From positions 1 through 64,000 of IMG/VR virus record IMGVR_UViG_3300027668_001405: a stretch of DNA of 64,000 nt, one strand, 5' to 3'. The position numbers and the translations under genes were made by a program. The first letter of the stretch is position 1. Every line of letters begins with the position of its first letter. The notes below the pieces were generated by a model. The model saw only the letters and a list, made by a program, of their open reading frames with translations. It searched no databases and was not told the DNA's origin. Of this stretch, positions 1 through 7,750 are shown piece after piece. Origin of the DNA: a virus.

Positions 1-105
1 TTACTACTTGCATGTAACAACGTATTGGGCTTACACTATACGTTACTGTGGAAGGTTACTCCTAAAAAATTTGTTGCAGACTTCGTGAGTATCTTAGTAG
101 AGTAA
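1..105 (+). CDS. 3' end of a gene cut by the window edge
   Basis: The first frame is open from base 1 to a TAA at 103-105 and gives 34 residues ending FVADFVSILVE. The visible part is rich in hydrophobic residues (LLLACNNVLGLHYTLLW), so it could be the tail of a membrane protein. The start lies outside the window. No family is recognisable. A promoter follows after about 50 bases, which fits the end of a transcription unit. It could be a chance open frame. Confidence 0.4.
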   Translation, partial: LLLACNNVLGLHYTLLWKVTPKKFVADFVSILVE

Positions 106-157
106 TAAACTAGCATTTGTGTGACCAAGATATCTTATAGTGTATAGTTAATACTGG

Positions 158-187
158 TTGACAATCAAGAAACTTTAGTGTTATACT
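158..187 (+). promoter_or_regulatory. sigma70-type early promoter
   Basis: TTGACA at 158-163 and TATACT at 182-187, spacing 18. It lies in a noncoding gap and faces the gene starting at 211. The perfect -35 hexamer recurs at most of the promoters called in this window. Confidence 0.65.
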
Positions 188-210
188 AGGGTATAAGCAA
201 AGGCTCAACA

Positions 211-417
211 GTGACAGACTACAACAACACCCACATGATAGAAAGACTAGGTTTGCAGTATGCCGATTGGTATAGTGTATGCATAGGTTTAAGTACTGGA
301 CAAATTGGTCCTAGAGCTTGGTGTGAACTTCACTGCTCGGGTAGTTACAGTAGCTATGCTTATACCTACTGGTTTGAACTGGAGGCAGATGCAATGATGT
401 TTAGGATAGCACATTAA
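211..417 (+). CDS. small protein, C-terminal F..eA.mfrl family
   Basis: A 68-residue protein with a GTG start, the first in-frame start after the promoter at 158-187. No known domain is recognised. Its second half (WYSVCIGL, then YTYWFELEADAMMFRIAH) resembles the end of the next gene (VNYVWFELEKDAVVYKLSH), so the two are probably paralogues. The stop TAA shares its last A with the next ATG (TAATG), which suggests translational coupling. Similar C-termini occur in several other tiny genes of this window. Confidence 0.6.
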   Translation: MTDYNNTHMIERLGLQYADWYSVCIGLSTGQIGPRAWCELHCSGSYSSYAYTYWFELEADAMMFRIAH

Positions 418-818
418 TGGATAATAAATTAGATAAACACTTGAAAGAACAGTGTAGATTAGATGACGATTGGGCTGAGTATAGTGGCAGTAACCGACGA
501 CAAGCAGCGGCACTAGCTAAACTTCCTACACCACCTAGTTGGAACAATGTAGTAATAGGAAGCAAGGGTTGGGGCAATAGTAGACCCATGGATGTGGTAT
601 ACAAAGAGTATGCTCTAGAGATGGTACACTACAACAAACATCTAGACATGGGTTGGGTTTGTATAGCGTTGAATAGTTGCGACTGCACATGTCTATGCGA
701 TATGAAGTGTGCAGTAAACTGGAGTAGAACCTATTGTACAGGACACTACAGCGTTAGCGTTAACTACGTATGGTTTGAATTAGAAAAAGATGCAGTGGTG
801 TATAAATTAAGTCATTAG
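417..818 (+). CDS. small Cys-rich protein, paralogue of the preceding gene
   Basis: A 133-residue protein beginning inside the previous stop codon. The N-terminal half is charged. The centre has a cysteine-rich stretch (CDCTCLCDMKC) that could bind metal. The end, WFELEKDAVVYKLSH, matches the previous gene. This looks like the same small domain with an added N-terminal extension. Function unknown. Confidence 0.65.
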   Translation: MDNKLDKHLKEQCRLDDDWAEYSGSNRRQAAALAKLPTPPSWNNVVIGSKGWGNSRPMDVVYKEYALEMVHYNKHLDMGWVCIALNSCDCTCLCDMKCAVNWSRTYCTGHYSVSVNYVWFELEKDAVVYKLSH

Positions 819-828
819 GAACTAAACT

Positions 829-969
829 ATGAAAGAAACTACCAAAGAATGTCCTAGATGTGGAAGCGTACACTTGGGATTGGTACGCAGTCAGTACCTA
901 AAGTACTGCACAGATTGCTGGTTATGGTTTGAATGGCCATTGGAAAAAGACCAAAAAGACTTGAAGTAA
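829..969 (+). CDS. 46-residue zinc-ribbon protein
   Basis: An ATG-started frame with two CxxC knuckles, CPRCG at residues 8-12 and CTDC at 27-30, the classic four-cysteine zinc ribbon. The rest is short and ends in a charged tail. Such mini zinc ribbons in phages are often nucleic-acid or RNA-polymerase binding, but nothing here shows the partner. It lies 10 bases after the previous gene and is followed directly by a promoter, so it closes the first operon. Confidence 0.65.
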   Translation: MKETTKECPRCGSVHLGLVRSQYLKYCTDCWLWFEWPLEKDQKDLK

Positions 970-972
970 AGG

Positions 973-1001
973 TTGACAAGTAAGACGTCTTGTTATATAA
1001 T
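973..1001 (+). promoter_or_regulatory. early promoter with palindromic spacer
   Basis: TTGACA at 973-978, TATAAT at 996-1001, spacing 17. The spacer contains the perfect palindrome AAGACGTCTT at 982-991. The -35 and spacer sequence is repeated almost unchanged at 51154-51182, so this is one copy of a promoter cassette. The symmetric centre could be an operator. Confidence 0.8.
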
Positions 1002-1034
1002 AGTAGTATAAGTTAACTAAAGAAGGATTCAATT

Positions 1035-1298
1035 ATGAAAAGAAACTATAGAAACGCTTACAATGAACTATTAAAGATGCAATGTCCAGTTATTGAAGGT
1101 GGCGACAGAGGCGAAGATACATTCCGTATTAGTGCAGAACAAAACTGTGAAGACAGTGCATGTACTGTATGGGCAGACTACTACAACATGGCATCAGGAT
1201 TGTTTGGAGTACACAAGAACATTACTACAGTGTTAGACAAGCATGGATTGTATGCAGAGTGGATTAACCCTGGTGTACTTAGCGTACAGGTAGCATAA
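1035..1298 (+). CDS. conserved-looking small protein, unknown function
   Basis: An 87-residue protein with an AAGGA ribosome site about 8 bases upstream of its ATG. It is mixed alpha/beta in composition and ends with LYAEWINPGVLSVQVA. I do not recognise a named domain. First gene behind the promoter at 973-1001; its stop overlaps the next start (TAATG). Confidence 0.6.
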   Translation: MKRNYRNAYNELLKMQCPVIEGGDRGEDTFRISAEQNCEDSACTVWADYYNMASGLFGVHKNITTVLDKHGLYAEWINPGVLSVQVA

Positions 1299-1699
1299 TG
1301 GCATTCATCGGAACATTCATTAAAGACTTCATTAGAGCAGGCATTTACTTGGCAGTCTTTGCATTCCTATTGGGTTTGTGTACAGGAGCATATGCAGACG
1401 AACCAGACTATAAATGGGAAGACTTTAGAGTAATAGTAGATGGAAACAGTCTTACACTTGACGAAGCTAACATAGGTCAGTTGGACTTGGTTAAGAGTAT
1501 TAAAGCACCTCTACAAAAAGAAATAGCTGAACTAGAAGCTGTAATAGGTAACCTAGAAACACAGCTAGCACAAGCAATTGAAGATGTAGAAATAGCAGAA
1601 GCATTTAAAGCCAAAGCAGATAAGACTAGAGCTGACGACATCATTAATATGGAACGTGAGCTACTTGAATGTAAACCCTCAGAAGAAGTGACTGAATAA
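1298..1699 (+). CDS. exported or membrane-anchored coiled-coil protein
   Basis: 133 residues. Residues 10-33 form a hydrophobic segment (IYLAVFAFLLGLCTGAYA) ending in an AxA-like site before DEPDYKW, so it is either a cleaved signal peptide or an N-terminal anchor. Residues about 70-125 are a charged helix with heptad character (KEIAELEAVIGNLETQLAQ), likely a coiled coil. It would act in the periplasm or at the inner membrane. Coupled by TAATG to both neighbours. A spanin-like lysis role is possible but unsupported. Confidence 0.6.
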   Translation: MAFIGTFIKDFIRAGIYLAVFAFLLGLCTGAYADEPDYKWEDFRVIVDGNSLTLDEANIGQLDLVKSIKAPLQKEIAELEAVIGNLETQLAQAIEDVEIAEAFKAKADKTRADDIINMERELLECKPSEEVTE

Positions 1700-1899
1700 T
1701 GAAATACTTAAAAGAAGTAACAGTTTGGGATAGTCCAGTTCAGAACCACACCTACATGATTGATGATAAGGATTGGTGTGTAGGATACATCAAACAAGGC
1801 ACTACAGCAGAGATAATCTTTAAGCAACCATTGAAGCAGTGGAGCAAGAGTTATCGTAAGTTTGAGAAACTAGCGGAAGACATTAAAATTAACGGTTGA
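1699..1899 (+). CDS. small protein, unknown
   Basis: A 66-residue protein starting inside the stop of the upstream gene. Beta-rich, with EVTVWDSPVQNHTYMIDD near the start and a basic C-terminal helix (SYRKFEKLAEDIK). Its last codons overlap the -35 element of the next promoter. Function unknown. Confidence 0.55.
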   Translation: MKYLKEVTVWDSPVQNHTYMIDDKDWCVGYIKQGTTAEIIFKQPLKQWSKSYRKFEKLAEDIKING

Positions 1900-1924
1900 C
1901 ATGCACTAGTACAAGTGCTATTAT
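1896..1924 (+). promoter_or_regulatory. early promoter with inverted repeat in spacer
   Basis: TTGACA at 1896-1901, TATTAT at 1919-1924, spacing 17. The spacer contains GCACT-agtaca-AGTGC, a 5-bp inverted repeat. The expected start of RNA near 1931 excludes the upstream ATG at 1915 as the start of the next gene. Confidence 0.7.
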
Positions 1925-1956
1925 ATCGGAACATAGCTAATCAAAAGGAAATTGAG

Positions 1957-2175
1957 ATGACTAAGACACTTATTCAAGACATTGCTAACCTAGAAGAAAG
2001 TATTATTCTACTCCAAGAAGGTGCTAGTGATGAGAAGCATATGGCCCTGGCTAACCTAGTGAGGATGCTGAGTGAGAAGAGAGAACAGTTAGAGCTGATA
2101 GCTACTACGTTTAAAACGGATATCGATACAGCAGACGGTATTCGCAGTACTATAATGGGCTTTAAGATTAAGTAG
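1957..2175 (+). CDS. small helical protein
   Basis: 72 residues. The frame is open from 1915, but that ATG overlaps the promoter -10. The ATG at 1957 has a good ribosome site (AAAAGGAAATTGAG) and is chosen. The sequence is almost all helix (DIANLEESIILLQEG, then MLSEKREQLELIA) and may be a coiled coil. It ends by overlapping the converging leftward gene by 8 bases. Function unknown. Confidence 0.55.
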   Translation: MTKTLIQDIANLEESIILLQEGASDEKHMALANLVRMLSEKREQLELIATTFKTDIDTADGIRSTIMGFKIK

Positions 2176-2509
2176 GAATAATCTTCATAGGATTAACCTG
2201 CTTATGTAAGTTACTAGATGTAGGTTTACTACACATCTTTTTACAAATACTTGGACAGTTAGGAGATTTATCTTCTAGCTGTTTTTTTAAGGTTAACCAT
2301 AATTTGCTGTTAATCACAGCATCCATTCCACCAAACAATAGTTGTAGATCTTTTATCTTTAGATCGTTATCGCTAGCCCACATTAAGAACTCATCCCAAT
2401 CCAATGTATTATTAACAAAGCAACAAGGTCTAACGTAACCGTCAGGGCCTATGAATACACTGTGACTTTCGTGTTGCAAACATCTAGGGTTTAGTTCTAT
2501 TTGTTCCAT
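2168..2509 (-). CDS. free-standing SPASM-like tail of a radical SAM enzyme
   Basis: 113 residues that look like the C-terminal auxiliary iron-sulfur (SPASM-type) region of a radical SAM enzyme. It has NPRCLQHESHSVFIG, then the paired cysteines of VRPCCF at 29-30, then a late cluster NCPSICKKMC. The same layout (one Cys, CC, late C..C) ends the fused enzymes at 15345-16502 and 21061-22170. Here it is a separate frame that starts 13 bases before the end of the upstream core gene, so the two are probably coupled and may work as one complex. The other split pair is 37638-38617. Confidence 0.7.
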   Translation of the reverse strand: MEQIELNPRCLQHESHSVFIGPDGYVRPCCFVNNTLDWDEFLMWASDNDLKIKDLQLLFGGMDAVINSKLWLTLKKQLEDKSPNCPSICKKMCSKPTSSNLHKQVNPMKIIPT

Positions 2510-3147
2510 AACTCTAATTCTTTGGGGAATAGGTATTGACTAATGTCGTGCTGTTCCATGCTTCTTGGATATGCTCTCCACCTACTACTTTTCATTACTT
2601 CAAACCTATCAAAGCCAATCTCCAATGCTAACTCTTTGGCAGTTTTTGTTTGATGTGCATTGTATGGGAACTCTATCCATTTCCATATTGTTTTAGGTCT
2701 ACGATCCTTGGGCATACTAAGTATCTTACTCATAGCATATTCTATATTACTCCACTTGGAATGTTTACGATAGATGTGATTGGTATCTTCTAATCCATCT
2801 ACACTAAATGTCCAAGTCATCTTATGTATGTCTAGGTCAGTGTTGATTACATCCCATAACTCTTTCTTACCAAAACTACCATTAGTTTCTAGATGTACAC
2901 GCTTACCTAACCAAGCATAGAAATCTAATATCTGTAGTATATCTGGGTGGTAAAGCGGATCTCCGTAACAGCCAACGAACAGATAAGTCTTAAAGTCTGT
3001 GTTCTTTGCTATCCACTTTACATGATCCAACAACATATGTCCTGTGTTCCATTGTCCTTTAAGGTGCTTTTGATAATTTCGTGGACAACCTGGGCATCCC
3101 AGACTACAGACAGTTGTCAACTCAATTTCAATGTTATTATGGTTCAT
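2497..3147 (-). CDS. radical SAM core protein, first half of a split enzyme
   Basis: 216 residues. CSLGCPGC places the three cluster cysteines at C14, C18 and C21 (CxxxCxxC), which hold the 4Fe-4S that cleaves SAM. Later segments match the family here: FVGCYGDPLYHPDI, ETNGS, FSVDGLEDTNHIYR. The frame stops before any SPASM cysteines; these lie in the next gene (2168-2509). It overlaps the upstream hydrolase-like gene by 11 bases. Substrate unknown; related enzymes modify peptides or sugars. Confidence 0.85.
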   Translation of the reverse strand: MNHNNIEIELTTVCSLGCPGCPRNYQKHLKGQWNTGHMLLDHVKWIAKNTDFKTYLFVGCYGDPLYHPDILQILDFYAWLGKRVHLETNGSFGKKELWDVINTDLDIHKMTWTFSVDGLEDTNHIYRKHSKWSNIEYAMSKILSMPKDRRPKTIWKWIEFPYNAHQTKTAKELALEIGFDRFEVMKSSRWRAYPRSMEQHDISQYLFPKELELWNK

Positions 3148-3841
3148 TCATCTCCGCCCAAATTACTTTAAACGCTTTACATCCCAATTCAATTGTTGGG
3201 TGTGCAAAGATTTTTTTATCTCTAATAGGTTCTTGCCAATCTGATTCTTGTGTTGCTATTTTTGCACTTTCAGTTATATAATCCATATCAGTAAACGTTA
3301 CTCCATGTTGTTTAAATAACTTGCCGGCTTCTTCCCATATTTCTGGGCCACAACATCCAATCCAACCTCTGAACGCATATACATCAGCACCTAGCTTGGC
3401 CAGCATACACAATACACTTACTAGGTTACGGAAGTAATGGTCACCGCTAAAAGCCTCTTCGGTAAAACCTTTAAGTGATAAGCCTGCATCTTGCATATAG
3501 AACTCGTCGCGGCCAGTTAGATTGTTATGTATAAACTGTCCTAGAGGAAACTTATTCTTATTGTATGTACCAGTTATTTTACTCAAGTTAAGTTTAACTC
3601 TATCTTCCCACATTATTTCTTTGTGAGTTACTAGTGTTTGTCTATGGATTCCAGTAAACTGAACAATAACTGTTGATTTACTAATATCATGCAATAGGAA
3701 ATGATTAAGTATTCCACTTAATGGAAACCCATTACCACCTCCACTCATTTGAAGTCTTAGAGTATCTGCTGAATAGTTGAAATAAGGCATCCAGGATTCT
3801 CCGAGGCTACACCCACCTAATATTGTTGTTTCATAGTTCAT
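3137..3841 (-). CDS. SGNH/GDSL-hydrolase-like protein
   Basis: 234 residues. It begins with a strand followed by GGCSLGES, like SGNH block I, putting the nucleophile at S12. A glycine-rich SGGGNGF near residue 34 could be block II and the late HPTIELG could supply the block V His. These hydrolases remove acyl groups from lipids, sugars or esters, which would fit a glycan-editing role. It leads the leftward radical SAM operon. Catalysis is inferred from motif order only. Confidence 0.5.
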   Translation of the reverse strand: MNYETTILGGCSLGESWMPYFNYSADTLRLQMSGGGNGFPLSGILNHFLLHDISKSTVIVQFTGIHRQTLVTHKEIMWEDRVKLNLSKITGTYNKNKFPLGQFIHNNLTGRDEFYMQDAGLSLKGFTEEAFSGDHYFRNLVSVLCMLAKLGADVYAFRGWIGCCGPEIWEEAGKLFKQHGVTFTDMDYITESAKIATQESDWQEPIRDKKIFAHPTIELGCKAFKVIWAEMNEP

Positions 3842-3846
3842 GTTAG

Positions 3847-3854
3847 TATTTATG
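3847..3854 (-). promoter_or_regulatory. T4-type late promoter motif, leftward
   Basis: CATAAATA on the minus strand, followed within 6 bases by the ATG of the leftward hydrolase-like gene. T4-like phages use TATAAATA at the -10 of late promoters. The short distance would leave almost no leader, so this is tentative. Confidence 0.35.
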
Positions 3855-3855
3855 C

Positions 3856-3883
3856 TTGCAAAATAGTTAAAACGTGTTATAAT
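3856..3883 (+). promoter_or_regulatory. sigma70-type promoter
   Basis: TTGCAA at 3856-3861 and TATAAT at 3878-3883, spacing 16, pointing right. It would drive the peptide at 3911 and the carbamoyltransferase. The -35 is weaker than at the other promoters here. Confidence 0.45.
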
Positions 3884-3910
3884 AAATAGTATTATACAAA
3901 AGGAGTTTAT

Positions 3911-4012
3911 ATGAGCAAAGCAATAGCATATGCCTTTGTAGGAATATTTACAATCACAACAGGTCTGTATTTCTACATGGACATGATATTAAGAAGTTAT
4001 TTTATAACATGA
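3911..4012 (+). CDS. 33-residue membrane peptide
   Basis: ATG with an AGGAG site 7 bases upstream. The product is one hydrophobic helix (AIAYAFVGIFTITTGLYFY) with a short tail, so a single-span membrane peptide. Its stop overlaps the start of the carbamoyltransferase (ATGA). It could be a true peptide or a leader that couples translation. Confidence 0.45.
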   Translation: MSKAIAYAFVGIFTITTGLYFYMDMILRSYFIT

Positions 4013-5517
4013 AACCTATTAAGATTTGGGGAATAACGACAGGGTCACATGATGCAAGCATTTGTGTTGTGGATCAAAGTCGTACAGGAAGTCTAGAGAT
4101 AGAGTTCGCGGCTCATGCTGAACGTAGCAGTCGCATTAAGAACGACAAGAACCTTAATAGAACACTAATCGAACAGGCACTAGAGTTTGGCAACCCTAGC
4201 GAGATAATACACTACGAACACGACTTACTAAAACGTACTAGACAGCTATGGGCTGGTCAGTACAGTACAGCGTGGAACAAGCCAAGTATTAAGAAGCAGT
4301 TGAAAGCAGTCTATCCAGAACTAGATTGCAAAATTAAGTATGCAAAGCATCATGCAAGTCATGCCGCTGGTGGATACTATACCAGTCAGTTTACAGATGC
4401 AACAGTATTGGTAATTGACAGTATTGGTGAATGGGAAACATTAAGTGTATGGAACGGAGAAGGAAGTAAACTTGAACGTGTGTACAGTCAGAAGTTCCCT
4501 AACAGTCTAGGCATATGGTATAGTGCAATGACACAACGTATAGGTCTTAAACCTAACGAAGATGAATACATATTAATGGGCTGGGCCGCATTAGGTGATC
4601 CCGAAAAGTATAAGATGAAGATATGGAACGACTTCTTCCATCCTATATCAGACAATGGCTTACCAATTGTAAAGCTAAAGAAGAACCTACATCGTGGATG
4701 CAAGGACTGGGCACCAGAGCTAAACAGCATACAAGACTATGCAGACTTAGCCGCAGGTACGCAGGCAGTATATGAATATGTATTCCGTAAACTAGTTAAC
4801 TGGTGCAAGAATAATACACCAAGCAAGAACTTAGTTATAATGGGAGGTTGTGCATTAAATTGTGTAGCCAACACTATAGCAAGACAACATTACAATGATG
4901 TATGGATAATGCCTAACCCAGGTGATGCAGGTAGTAGCTTAGGTGCTATCCTTGCAATCAAGAAGAGGCACATACATTTTAATAGTCCTTACTTAGGTTA
5001 TAGAATCTCAGGAAGTTATCCTGTTAACAAAGCATTAGAAGAACTTAAAATAAATAGAATGGTAGGAGTTGCTAATGGTCGTGCAGAGTTTGGACCCAGA
5101 GCATTAGGTAATAGAAGTTTGTTTGCTGACCCACGTGGAAATGATGTTAAGGACTTAGTCAATACAGTTAAACGTAGACAAGAGTTTAGACCATTTGCTC
5201 CAGTGATACTAGAAGAACATGCAAGTAGTTACTTTGATGGACCAACAGGACCTTATATGCAATACACAAGTGTATGCAGAGACCCAGAAGCATTTCCAGC
5301 AATTGCACACTTAGATAACACAAGTAGAGTACAGACTGTTAATCAGTTCCAACACCCTAAGTTACATGAATTGCTAACACGTTGGTACAAGGATACCGGT
5401 TGTCCAATGTTATTGAATACAAGTTTAAATATTAAAGGTGAGCCAATGGTAGACACTGAGTCAGATGCTCAGAGATGGCAACAAACATATGGAGTTAAGG
5501 TAATAACGCATGACTAA
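4009..5517 (+). CDS. carbamoyltransferase, NodU/CmcH family
   Basis: 502 residues. These enzymes move a carbamoyl group from carbamoyl phosphate, through carbamoyl-adenylate, to a hydroxyl on a sugar or metabolite. Visible family segments are GSHDASICVVD near the start, AKHHASHAAGGYY, NEDEYILMGWAALGDP, GGCALNCVAN, NPGDAGSSLGA, and the C-terminal set AEFGPRALGNRS, RQEFRPFAPVI and LLNTSLNIKGEPMV. It contains both the Kae1-like ATPase part and the YrdC-like carbamoylation part. It is slightly shorter than many bacterial members. The acceptor could be a glycan or a modified DNA base. Confidence 0.9.
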   Translation: MKPIKIWGITTGSHDASICVVDQSRTGSLEIEFAAHAERSSRIKNDKNLNRTLIEQALEFGNPSEIIHYEHDLLKRTRQLWAGQYSTAWNKPSIKKQLKAVYPELDCKIKYAKHHASHAAGGYYTSQFTDATVLVIDSIGEWETLSVWNGEGSKLERVYSQKFPNSLGIWYSAMTQRIGLKPNEDEYILMGWAALGDPEKYKMKIWNDFFHPISDNGLPIVKLKKNLHRGCKDWAPELNSIQDYADLAAGTQAVYEYVFRKLVNWCKNNTPSKNLVIMGGCALNCVANTIARQHYNDVWIMPNPGDAGSSLGAILAIKKRHIHFNSPYLGYRISGSYPVNKALEELKINRMVGVANGRAEFGPRALGNRSLFADPRGNDVKDLVNTVKRRQEFRPFAPVILEEHASSYFDGPTGPYMQYTSVCRDPEAFPAIAHLDNTSRVQTVNQFQHPKLHELLTRWYKDTGCPMLLNTSLNIKGEPMVDTESDAQRWQQTYGVKVITHD

Positions 5518-5689
5518 GAAGAGAAGGTTGCTAAGTGGCAACGAGGTTTCAGAACTAGAAACCCATACAACGTTAGAAATTAGGACTAGATGTCCTGAGA
5601 AGTATAAGCTAGTAGATATGGAAACAGGTGAAGAATATACAGGTAACCTACCAGAAGATACTAAGTGGCATTGGAGAAAGATAATATGA
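5510..5689 (+). CDS. small basic protein, unknown
   Basis: 59 residues, starting 8 bases before the end of the carbamoyltransferase gene. Basic start (MTKKRRLL) and a beta-rich centre (KYKLVDMETGEEYTGN). Its stop overlaps the next ATG. Function unknown. Confidence 0.55.
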   Translation: MTKKRRLLSGNEVSELETHTTLEIRTRCPEKYKLVDMETGEEYTGNLPEDTKWHWRKII

Positions 5690-5886
5690 GTGAAATAGCA
5701 GAACGTATGCAGGAACTATGTGAACCAATTGATAGACAAATATTGATGTGTGATAACAGAGAAGATACTCTTATGTTAGCATGTGCAATGTTAGAGAAGG
5801 TTAAGATAATACTTGACTCTCAGATTGGAGAACGAGGTAGGATGGAAATTATAGCACAAGCCAATAATATTAAGTTGGACTCGTGA
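5686..5886 (+). CDS. small helical protein
   Basis: 66 residues from the ATG at 5686, which forms an ATGA overlap with the upstream stop. The frame could begin 21 bases earlier, but coupling favours 5686. Helical throughout (EIAERMQELCEPID, LACAMLEKVKIILDSQI). No family recognised. Confidence 0.6.
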   Translation: MSEIAERMQELCEPIDRQILMCDNREDTLMLACAMLEKVKIILDSQIGERGRMEIIAQANNIKLDS

Positions 5887-6002
5887 AGATAACAAACCCA
5901 ATCAAGTGGGCTAAAGAAGCTATAGCACGTTGGAAATACAAACGTGCAATTAAGGCCAAACTAAAGAAGTTGAAAGAGAAAGATCCTTTCATTTACGACT
6001 AA
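5883..6002 (+). CDS. 39-residue basic peptide
   Basis: GTG start overlapping the previous TGA. It is strongly basic, with a helix RAIKAKLKKLKEKD and the end DPFIYD. The tight overlap on one side and the short gap to the kinase gene support it being real. Nucleic-acid binding is possible. Function unknown. Confidence 0.5.
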   Translation: MKITNPIKWAKEAIARWKYKRAIKAKLKKLKEKDPFIYD

Positions 6003-6022
6003 ACGATTACGCAGAGGAACAC

Positions 6023-6526
6023 ATGAAAATCTTAATATGCGGCTTACCCGGTAGCGGTAAGAGCACTCTAGCAGAGCCCCTTGCTAAACTCACAGGTGGC
6101 GTATGGATTAATGCAGATGCAGTTAGATCCAAGTACGAAGGGCCAGACATAACACTATGGGACTTTAGTCTCGCAGGTCGTGTTAAACAAGCACAACGTA
6201 TGAAACATTTAGCAGACGGAGTAGAACTAGCAGGTAAGATTGCTATCACTGACTTTGTATGCCCTACAGAAATTACACGTAAAGCATTTGGTGCAGACTT
6301 TGTTGTTTGGATGGATACGATTCAAAAAGGAAAATACGACGATACTAATCAAATGTTTGAACCACCAAAGCATTATGACTATCATGTATCACAGTGGTTT
6401 GATAATACACACACGCAATTAATGCATGTTGTTAACAGGTTTGTAGAAGTACAAGCAAAGCAGGATACTGATGATAGAAACGATAGGCATTTAACTGAAG
6501 GTGAATCTGGATGGGATCGAAAATGA
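6023..6526 (+). CDS. APS-kinase-like P-loop kinase
   Basis: 167 residues with Walker A GLPGSGKST at 7-15. The next segments follow the adenylylsulfate kinase pattern: WINADAVRSKY, WDFSLAGRVKQAQRM, then AITDFVCPT and VVWMDTIQKGKYDDTN. Family members phosphorylate adenosine 5'-phosphosulfate to PAPS, the sulfate donor of sulfotransferases. That is notable because sulfotransferase-like proteins are encoded elsewhere in this window. Other P-loop kinases of this fold act on nucleotides or polynucleotides, so the substrate is not proven. Confidence 0.75.
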   Translation: MKILICGLPGSGKSTLAEPLAKLTGGVWINADAVRSKYEGPDITLWDFSLAGRVKQAQRMKHLADGVELAGKIAITDFVCPTEITRKAFGADFVVWMDTIQKGKYDDTNQMFEPPKHYDYHVSQWFDNTHTQLMHVVNRFVEVQAKQDTDDRNDRHLTEGESGWDRK

Positions 6527-6552
6527 AAACGCAAGGTAAGTTAGAATAAGAC

Positions 6553-6581
6553 TTGACAAACACTAAAGATTTGTGTATAAT
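6553..6581 (+). promoter_or_regulatory. sigma70-type early promoter
   Basis: TTGACA at 6553-6558 and TATAAT at 6576-6581, spacing 17, both perfect. It drives two tiny genes and a methyltransferase. Confidence 0.85.
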
Positions 6582-6604
6582 AATAACTTAAACAAGGAGA
6601 ACTA

Positions 6605-6739
6605 ATGGGATATTTTTTATTAGGAGTACTTATTGGCTGGTTAGTGCCAAGACCAAAGTTCATAGGCAAAGCGGAAGCAGCCATATGGAACCCAATCAAA
6701 TCAAAACTACCAAAGAGTGTTACTAAACACTTTGGATAA
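6605..6739 (+). CDS. 44-residue membrane peptide
   Basis: ATG preceded by AAGGAG. Residues 3-15 (YFLLGVLIGWLVP) form a short hydrophobic segment, followed by a basic tail that should stay in the cytoplasm. Probably a single-span inner-membrane peptide. Function unknown. Confidence 0.6.
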   Translation: MGYFLLGVLIGWLVPRPKFIGKAEAAIWNPIKSKLPKSVTKHFG

Positions 6740-6754
6740 TAAAAAGGACTGAAC

Positions 6755-6934
6755 ATGGATAATGTACACAATCAAATAGTAGAAGCATACAATGCTTATA
6801 TTACCGAGCATGAAGCTTGGGAAGATAAAACAGTAAAAGCTGCTGCCGCTAGAGCACGTAAAGCACTAGGCGACCTTGGTAAATTAACTAAGTCACGTAG
6901 AGCAGAGATTCAAGAAAAGAAAAACGCACTTTAA
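6755..6934 (+). CDS. small basic helical protein
   Basis: 59 residues. An acidic first helix is followed by an Ala/Lys/Arg-rich part (AAAARARKALGDLGKL, then SRRAEIQEKK), reminiscent of histone-H1-like or DNA-binding tails. Similar small proteins are common in marine T4-like phages as far as I recall. Good ribosome site (AAAAGGACTGAAC). Confidence 0.6.
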   Translation: MDNVHNQIVEAYNAYITEHEAWEDKTVKAAAARARKALGDLGKLTKSRRAEIQEKKNAL

Positions 6935-6947
6935 TAGGAGTTAGTAA

Positions 6948-7634
6948 GTGAATAGGAAGATACTACAACAACTAGCTATTATGTTTCAAGCAAGCCCTCA
7001 GCTTATGCGAGACAATGACTTACTATCTAAAGCAATCAATGGAACGTTTGGAGTAGAGATACGACCAGAGTTCGTTAACATTGTTGAACTATCAGAGCAG
7101 ATTGACTATGCTGTACTGGAGAAATACTTCAGTACAGTATGGCAACCACAAACAAAGAAATACAAGTACAGTGGACTAAGCATCATTGATGAAGTCAATG
7201 CATTGCACCCACTTAAAGTATTAGACTTGGGTTGTGGTTATAACGAGTTCAAAGGAAAGATTAATAACCTACTAGGAATTGATCCATACAACGACAAAGC
7301 AGATGTAAAAATAAAGATAATGGATTATGCGAGTGCAGAACCAGCTGATGTTTTAATTTGCTTGGGAAGTATTAACTTTGGAAGCGTAGACAAGATTTAT
7401 AATGAACTAGAACATGCAGTAAAACTCACAAAGAAAGATGGGTTGCTTTATTTTAGAGCTAACCCAGGCACACAACACACAGCTCCAGAAGCAACGTGGA
7501 TTGAGTTCTTTGGATGGACTAGTGAATTTATAATTAACAGTGCAGAGAAACTAGGCTGCTCTATCCTAGAGTTGAGACAAGAAATGGGTGAACGTGGTTC
7601 ACGCTATTACTTTGTGTTTAAAAAGGATAAATAA
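6948..7634 (+). CDS. class I SAM-dependent methyltransferase-like protein
   Basis: 228 residues, GTG start behind AGGAG. SAM-binding motif I is VLDLGCGYNE at 91-100, followed by LLGIDPYN (the acidic residue after strand 2) and LICLGSINFG. A late segment FRANPGTQH precedes a conserved W.EFFGW. The protein at 48791-49525 has the same unusual features and is a paralogue. The substrate is unknown; no target-recognition domain for DNA is visible. Confidence 0.75.
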   Translation: MNRKILQQLAIMFQASPQLMRDNDLLSKAINGTFGVEIRPEFVNIVELSEQIDYAVLEKYFSTVWQPQTKKYKYSGLSIIDEVNALHPLKVLDLGCGYNEFKGKINNLLGIDPYNDKADVKIKIMDYASAEPADVLICLGSINFGSVDKIYNELEHAVKLTKKDGLLYFRANPGTQHTAPEATWIEFFGWTSEFIINSAEKLGCSILELRQEMGERGSRYYFVFKKDK

Positions 7635-7643
7635 ACATAACAG

Positions 7644-7661
7644 CAATACAGAGTTGTATTG
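7644..7661 (+). terminator. possible terminator hairpin after the methyltransferase gene
   Basis: CAATACA-gagt-TGTATTG makes a perfect 7-bp stem with a 4-base loop, then GATTCGTTTT. The stem is AT-rich and the T run is short and displaced, so termination would be weak. It lies in the 186-base gap before the transporter. Confidence 0.3.
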
Positions 7662-7750
7662 ATTCGTTTTAAGGCCATTGCACCACACACATAGACGAGC
7701 GTCATAGTGTCCACAAGTGCAACTCATCATACAAACAATAGATGTTTTAT

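Noticed and set aside
2497-2509. Overlap of the split radical SAM genes as a sequencing frameshift
   Set aside because: The same arrangement recurs at 38294-38297 with a clean ATGA overlap, so a true split is more likely; reads could still decide.
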